In this document: positions 59,731-64,000 of the stretch, in pieces
Position numbering within the stretch: the first letter of the stretch is position 1
How the letters are laid out: each line of letters starts with the position of its first letter
Origin: Channallabes apus
Taxonomy: Eukaryota; Chordata; Actinopteri; Siluriformes; Clariidae
Length of the DNA: 64,000 nt
Direction of reading: 5' to 3'
NCBI GenBank assembly: GCA_030522415.1
Contig: CM060131.1
Location: 5,691,203 to 5,755,202 of the forward strand
Translations under genes and position numbers: made by a program
The notes under the pieces: generated by a model
The model's input: the letters and a program-made list of their open reading frames with translations, nothing else
The model's database searches: none
Told to the model about the DNA's origin: nothing

Positions 59731-61795
59731 CCATACAGTATGTGTAGTATTTGAAGCAATAATGTGTATTATGCATAATTGCATGATTAGCCTTCCCTCT
59801 GTGATATGCTCAATCATGTAGCACAGTGGTTATACAGTACACATCTCACGACTGAGTGTTTATAAAATTGTCTGGTGGTGATGTTGGCTGGTGGTAAGTT
59901 GGACATACAGATTATGGAAAAGAAAAAAATTCAAAACTCCTACCGCGGGCCCTGATGTTTTTTTTTTTTCTCTAGATTGAAACTGTTGTATTTTCTTCAA
60001 CATACAGTATAAAGTAAATGTAATTATGATAAGGTGATACAGCTGTGAATCATTTCCGTGATAATGATCCTGCACAACTGTACAAAGTACAAAGAGACTA
60101 AATTACTTACTATGGAGTTCAGTATAGAAAGTCAGTCAGTATTCTAAACCCCTCAAGACTATGAACTGTAAACGAACAGTATGTATATTTAACTTTCAGC
60201 AAATGAAATGAATGGCTAATATTTGCGTTTCAGCTCATTTCGCCACATCTGGTCTAATCTGGAAAGAAATACAGGACGACAGTTGCTGCTATTTTGGAAC
60301 GGAATCATACTGGATTAAATTTTGGTAGCAAATCAAGCTGGATGCTTACGATATGTAGAGCTGTAGATATCCTTTTATTCACAAGGATAAGTATACGATT
60401 TGAGGGAAGAAGTAAAATGATCCAGGGATCTCATTTCTAATAGGTTTATGTCACCACATTTTGATCTTTACCCATACAATGTGATTTAACAACATACTTA
60501 TTGTGCATGAGGATGTGCGTACAGAACATAGAAAGCTTCTTCTGGCCATGCATGTGCAGCAATCCCTAGTGGTGAAGGAGCTCCTATCACACTTCATCAT
60601 TACTGGCTTTGGTGCTTATAAATACTGTAGGTAAAGACAGATGAAACATACAGTGAAAAGCTGCATCTAAAGTTTGTCTGCAGTCAGTTTTGAGACACAA
60701 AGACAATGGAAAAGACAAGAACGATGAAGCATTCTTGTTTAGATTTCTCTTTATATGGTGTAGAGGTACAATGTTTCTTCATTGGAACTAAATGTTCCAG
60801 TAGGACAATGTCCCTGATCTGCTTCATCATGGTGTTCTACGTCTGCTTGTAGCTCTTATCACATGGGGATCATACACTCCTGCTGTGGCCAGCTACATAC
60901 AGTATGATGTGTTTATAATTAATTACACATGACTAATGAGGATGGCTCCACACAGAAACCATGAACATGGCTTTATTCATGGTTTTTACTCTTTCATCCT
61001 CATGTCTTCCCAGGGAATTGACTCATAGGTTGGACAAATGGTGGTTAATGTGCAAAGCTGTATTATTGTTTTTTTTTTCAATATTAATTTTTATTCATGT
61101 ATCTTTTTATTTCTTTAACTCTGACCATTGTTAAATAAAGGTCATATATAAATAAAATGGAATTGAATGGACCTTCACACAAAGCAAAGTCCAGAACCCC
61201 AAACACATAGTTTGACAAAGTTTTAATGAAAGACCATGAGTAACCTGCACAGAGCCCTGACCTCAACTCTGAGGATGAACCCTACGCCAGTCCTCCTGAT
61301 CTAATGATTGTCTGACCGCTTGCACTCTTCTGATTGGGTTAGTACAAATCCTCACAGCCCTGCTCCAAATTCCAGCGAGAAGACTTCACGGCAATGTGCT
61401 GAATTAACACCCAGCAGTTTTTCTGTGAGTCCAGTTTCAAAAGCACCCATACTGTAGTTCTGGTAAGGAATGATCTATACTTGATTGTTCTTGTACAATT
61501 GATTGTAAAATTGAGATTTGTGATGATTTAATCTTTTTTTTTGGAAAACGTCATCTGTCTGTCTGTCTTCCTGTAACTTATTAATGTGAAGAAAAGAATT
61601 TTGTAAAAAAAAAAAAAAAAGTATTCAAATTCACTTATACCACACCAGTCCTCCGATACAGAACTGTATACGAAACATAAAGATATCATTGAAAGACCAA
61701 TGTACAGACAAAACCTTTATTTATTTAAATGTCTTATTTAAAGCAATGAGAACAGATATTGTACTGTGACAGGCTGCAAAGTGCCTAATGATATA
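59731..61795. other. 2.1 kb without recognised genes
   Basis: AT-rich, with poly-A/T runs near 59958 and 61604. The only thing that stands out is a TATA box followed by a 48-codon ORF at 60706-60852. Confidence 0.4.
60706..60852 (+). other. small ORF (48 codons) behind a TATA box, unrecognised
   Basis: TATAAATA lies at 60617-60624 and the ATG at 60706 has an acceptable context (ACAATGG). The peptide is basic at the start (MEKTRTMKHS) and hydrophobic, Cys/Phe-rich at the end (MSLICFIMVFYVCL). I do not recognise it and chance is likely, since no splice or homology support is visible. Confidence 0.12.
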
Positions 61796-63415
61796 CAGTG
61801 GTGTGAAAAACTATTTGCCCCCCTCCTGATTTCTTATTCTTTTGCATGTTTGTCACACAAAATGTTTCTGATCATCAAACACATTTAACTATTAGTCAAA
61901 GATAACACAAGTAAACACAAAATGGAGTTTTTAAATGAGGGGTTTTATTATTTAGGGAGAAAAAAAATCCAAACCTAGATGGCCCTGTGTGAAAAAGTAA
62001 TTGCCCCCTGAACCTAATAACTGGTTGGGCCACCCTTAGCAGCAATAACTGCAATCAAGCGTTTGCGATAACTTGCAACGAGTCTTTTACAGCGCTCTGG
62101 AGGAATTTTGGCCCACTCATCCTTGCAGAAGTGTTGTAATTCAGCTTTATTTGAGGGTTTTCTAGGATGAACCGCCTTTTTAAGGTCATGCCACAACATC
62201 TCAATAGGATTCAGGTCAGGACTTTGACTAGGCCACTCCAAAGTCTTCATTTTGTTTTTCTTCAGCCATTCAGAGGTGGATTTGCTGGTGTGTTTTGGGT
62301 CATTGTCCTGCTGCAGCACCCAAGATCGCTTCAGCTTGAGTTGACGAACAGATGGCCGGACATTCTCCTTCAGGATTTTTTGGTAGACAGTAGAATTCAT
62401 GGTTCCATCTATCACAGCAAGCCTTCCAGGTCCTGAAGCAGCAAAACAACCCCAGACCATCACACTACCACCACCATATTTTACTGTTGGTATGATGTTC
62501 TTTTTCTGAAATGCTGTGTTACTTTTACGCCAGATGTAACGGGACACGCACCTTCCAAAAAGTTCAACTTTTGTCTCGTCGGTCCACAAGGTATTTTCCC
62601 AAAAGTCTCAGCAATCATTGAGATGTTTGTTAGCAAAATTGAGACGAGCCTTAATGTTCTTTTTGCTTAAAAGTGGTTTGCGCCTTGGAAATCTGCCATG
62701 CAGGCCGTTTTTGCCCAGTCTCTTTCTTATGGTGGAGTCGTGAACACTGACCTTAATTGAGGCAAGTGAGGCCTGCAGTTCTTTAGATGTTGTCCTGGGG
62801 TCTTTTGTGGCCTCTCGGATGAGTTGTCTCTGCGCTCTTGGGGTAATTTTGGTCGGCCGGCCACTCCTGGGAAGGTTCACCACTGTTCCATGTTTTTGCC
62901 ATTTGTGGATAATGGCTCTCACTGTGGTTCGCTGGAGTCCCAAAGCTTTAGAAATGGCTTTATAACCTTTACCAGACTGATAGATCTCAATTACTTTTGT
63001 TCTCATTTGTTCCTGAATTTCTTTGGATCTTGGCATGATGTCTAGCTTTTGAGGTGCTTTTGGTCTACTTCTCTGTGTCAGGTAGCTCCTATTTAAGTGA
63101 TTTCTTGATTGAAACAGGTGTGGCAGTAATCAGGCCTGAGGGTGACTACAGAAATTGAACTCACGTGTGATAAACAACAGTTAAGTTATTTTTTATCAAG
63201 GGGGGCAATCACTTTTTCACACAGGGCCATGTAGATTTTGAGTTTTTTTTCTCCCTTAATAACGTAAACCTTCATTTAAAAACTGCATTTTGTGTTCAAT
63301 TATGTTATCTTTGACTAATAGTTAACGGTTTTTGATGAGCAGAAACAGTTAAGTGTGACAAACATGCAAAAGAATAAGAAATCAGGAAGGGGGCAAATAG
63401 TTTTTCACACCACTG
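61796..63415 (-). mobile_element. Tc1-like IR/DR transposon, family A copy 4
   Basis: 1,620 bp between TA dinucleotides with full inverted repeats, nearly identical to copy 2. It sits directly beside the second copy of the dispersed repeat at 63429. Confidence 0.96.
62014..63036 (-). pseudogene. Tc1-like transposase, one nonsense codon
   Basis: The frame is 1,023 nt as in the intact copy. The codon at 62608-62610 is TGA where copy 2 has CAA (Gln143), ten residues before the first catalytic Asp. It divides the frame into a 142-codon N-terminal part and a downstream part that reopens at an ATG at 62589. Other changes are few (for example Lys to Asn near residue 137). Truncated DNA-binding peptide could still be made. 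Confidence 0.93.
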
Positions 63416-63428
63416 TAGTTTAAAAAAC

Positions 63429-63590
63429 GGTTGTTTATGTAACAACCTCAGCAGCAACCTTGTTTCCCCTCTCGTCTGTTCCAACCACTCAGCATTCAGC
63501 ATCACCTGTATACAGCAGTAATCACGGCCTGATCATCTGCAATCATCTGCAATGTTTCTCATTGGTTCACGACTTACGTTGGATGTTTTT
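63429..63590 (+). repeat. unclassified dispersed repeat, copy 2
   Basis: Shares GGTTGTTTATGTAAC, CAGCAGCAACCT, CCCTCTCGTCTGTTCCAACC and ACTCAGCATTCAGCATCACC with 18016-18165 in the same order. The 3' part is more diverged. Confidence 0.7.
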
Positions 63591-64000
63591 TATGATTGAA
63601 TGATAAACAGGTCACTGTATGGTGTAACATACAGTACAGTACAAAACACAAAAAAGTCCTTCAGAAGATTTGGAAAATTATTCTTCGAAACTACATTAAA
63701 AATACAAGAAACCCAAGAATATTAGAAATTGAAAGAATATTTCAATATACGTTGGCATAAGTGGTCATTTAATTTGAATATACAGTAACTGTCCTGCCTG
63801 TGTCTAATAAAAGGGCTTATGAGAGGGGAAAAAATGGGCAGGAAATAATGTTCAGTTTTATTTTATTTCTACCTTACTCATGTCTTTTTGAATGCAGAGG
63901 CATAATTCTGTGGTTATGACTTCCCATTTCGGAGGTTAATTGTATGCCACATAATTCATTCTTTTTATCACTTGAACAGCCTAATTTATGCCACAATTAT
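63591..64000. other. right edge, nothing recognised
   Basis: AT-rich sequence without exon, RNA gene or bounded repeat that I can support. Confidence 0.5.

Overview
This is a vertebrate, almost certainly teleost, genomic window. It is AT-rich, with short coding exons in long introns, many (CA)n, (AT)n and (GA)n microsatellites, tRNA-derived SINEs, hAT and Harbinger-type MITEs, and several Tc1/mariner elements with long IR/DR-style inverted repeats. Nothing prokaryotic is present. The species cannot be fixed from the sequence alone.

The only host protein gene I can support is on the minus strand: the 5' two thirds of liprin-alpha-1 (ppfia1). I rebuilt 17 consecutive coding exons by hand, from the start ATG at 38868 down to 628. 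They include a 30-nt microexon at 1868-1897. All introns are GT-AG and all joints keep frame. Together they give 777 codons plus two bases, covering the N-terminal coiled-coil scaffold and part of the linker. The SAM-domain half lies beyond the left edge. The ATG is the first base pair of its exon after a strong acceptor, so at least one 5' untranslated exon lies further right. Two candidate promoter/first-exon regions are near 47.3-47.6 kb and 52.8-53.8 kb.

Layout: 1-4.6 kb holds the last three coding exons in view; 4.6-7.5 kb is exon-dense; 7.5-21 kb holds eight more coding exons in wider introns; 21-38.6 kb is a 17.6-kb intron with mobile elements, a degenerate minisatellite and a CTCF-like site; 38.6-38.9 kb is the first coding exon; 38.9-64 kb is upstream sequence dominated by transposons.

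Mobile DNA: four copies of one young Tc1-like family (21.3, 40.2, 57.2 and 61.8 kb). One has an intact 340-aa transposase with D153/D244/E279, two have a single nonsense codon each, and one has an internal deletion with AGCT microhomology. A second Tc1 family (42.0-43.6 kb) is a pseudogene that split a SINE. A hAT-derived element (45.5-46.6 kb) with a perfect 8-bp target duplication sits inside an older Tc1 relic. A 513-bp hAT MITE, a 592-bp Harbinger-type MITE and a SINE with a 16-bp target duplication have exact ends. Two about 1-kb Tc1-type non-autonomous elements lie in opposite orientation in ppfia1 introns, bracketing coding exons 2-7.

I found no clearly new biological system. The most interesting points are the possible splicing effects of repeats in ppfia1 (a UG repeat against a 3' splice site, inverted elements flanking exons, a microexon with UGC motifs) and the nested, recent transposon history.
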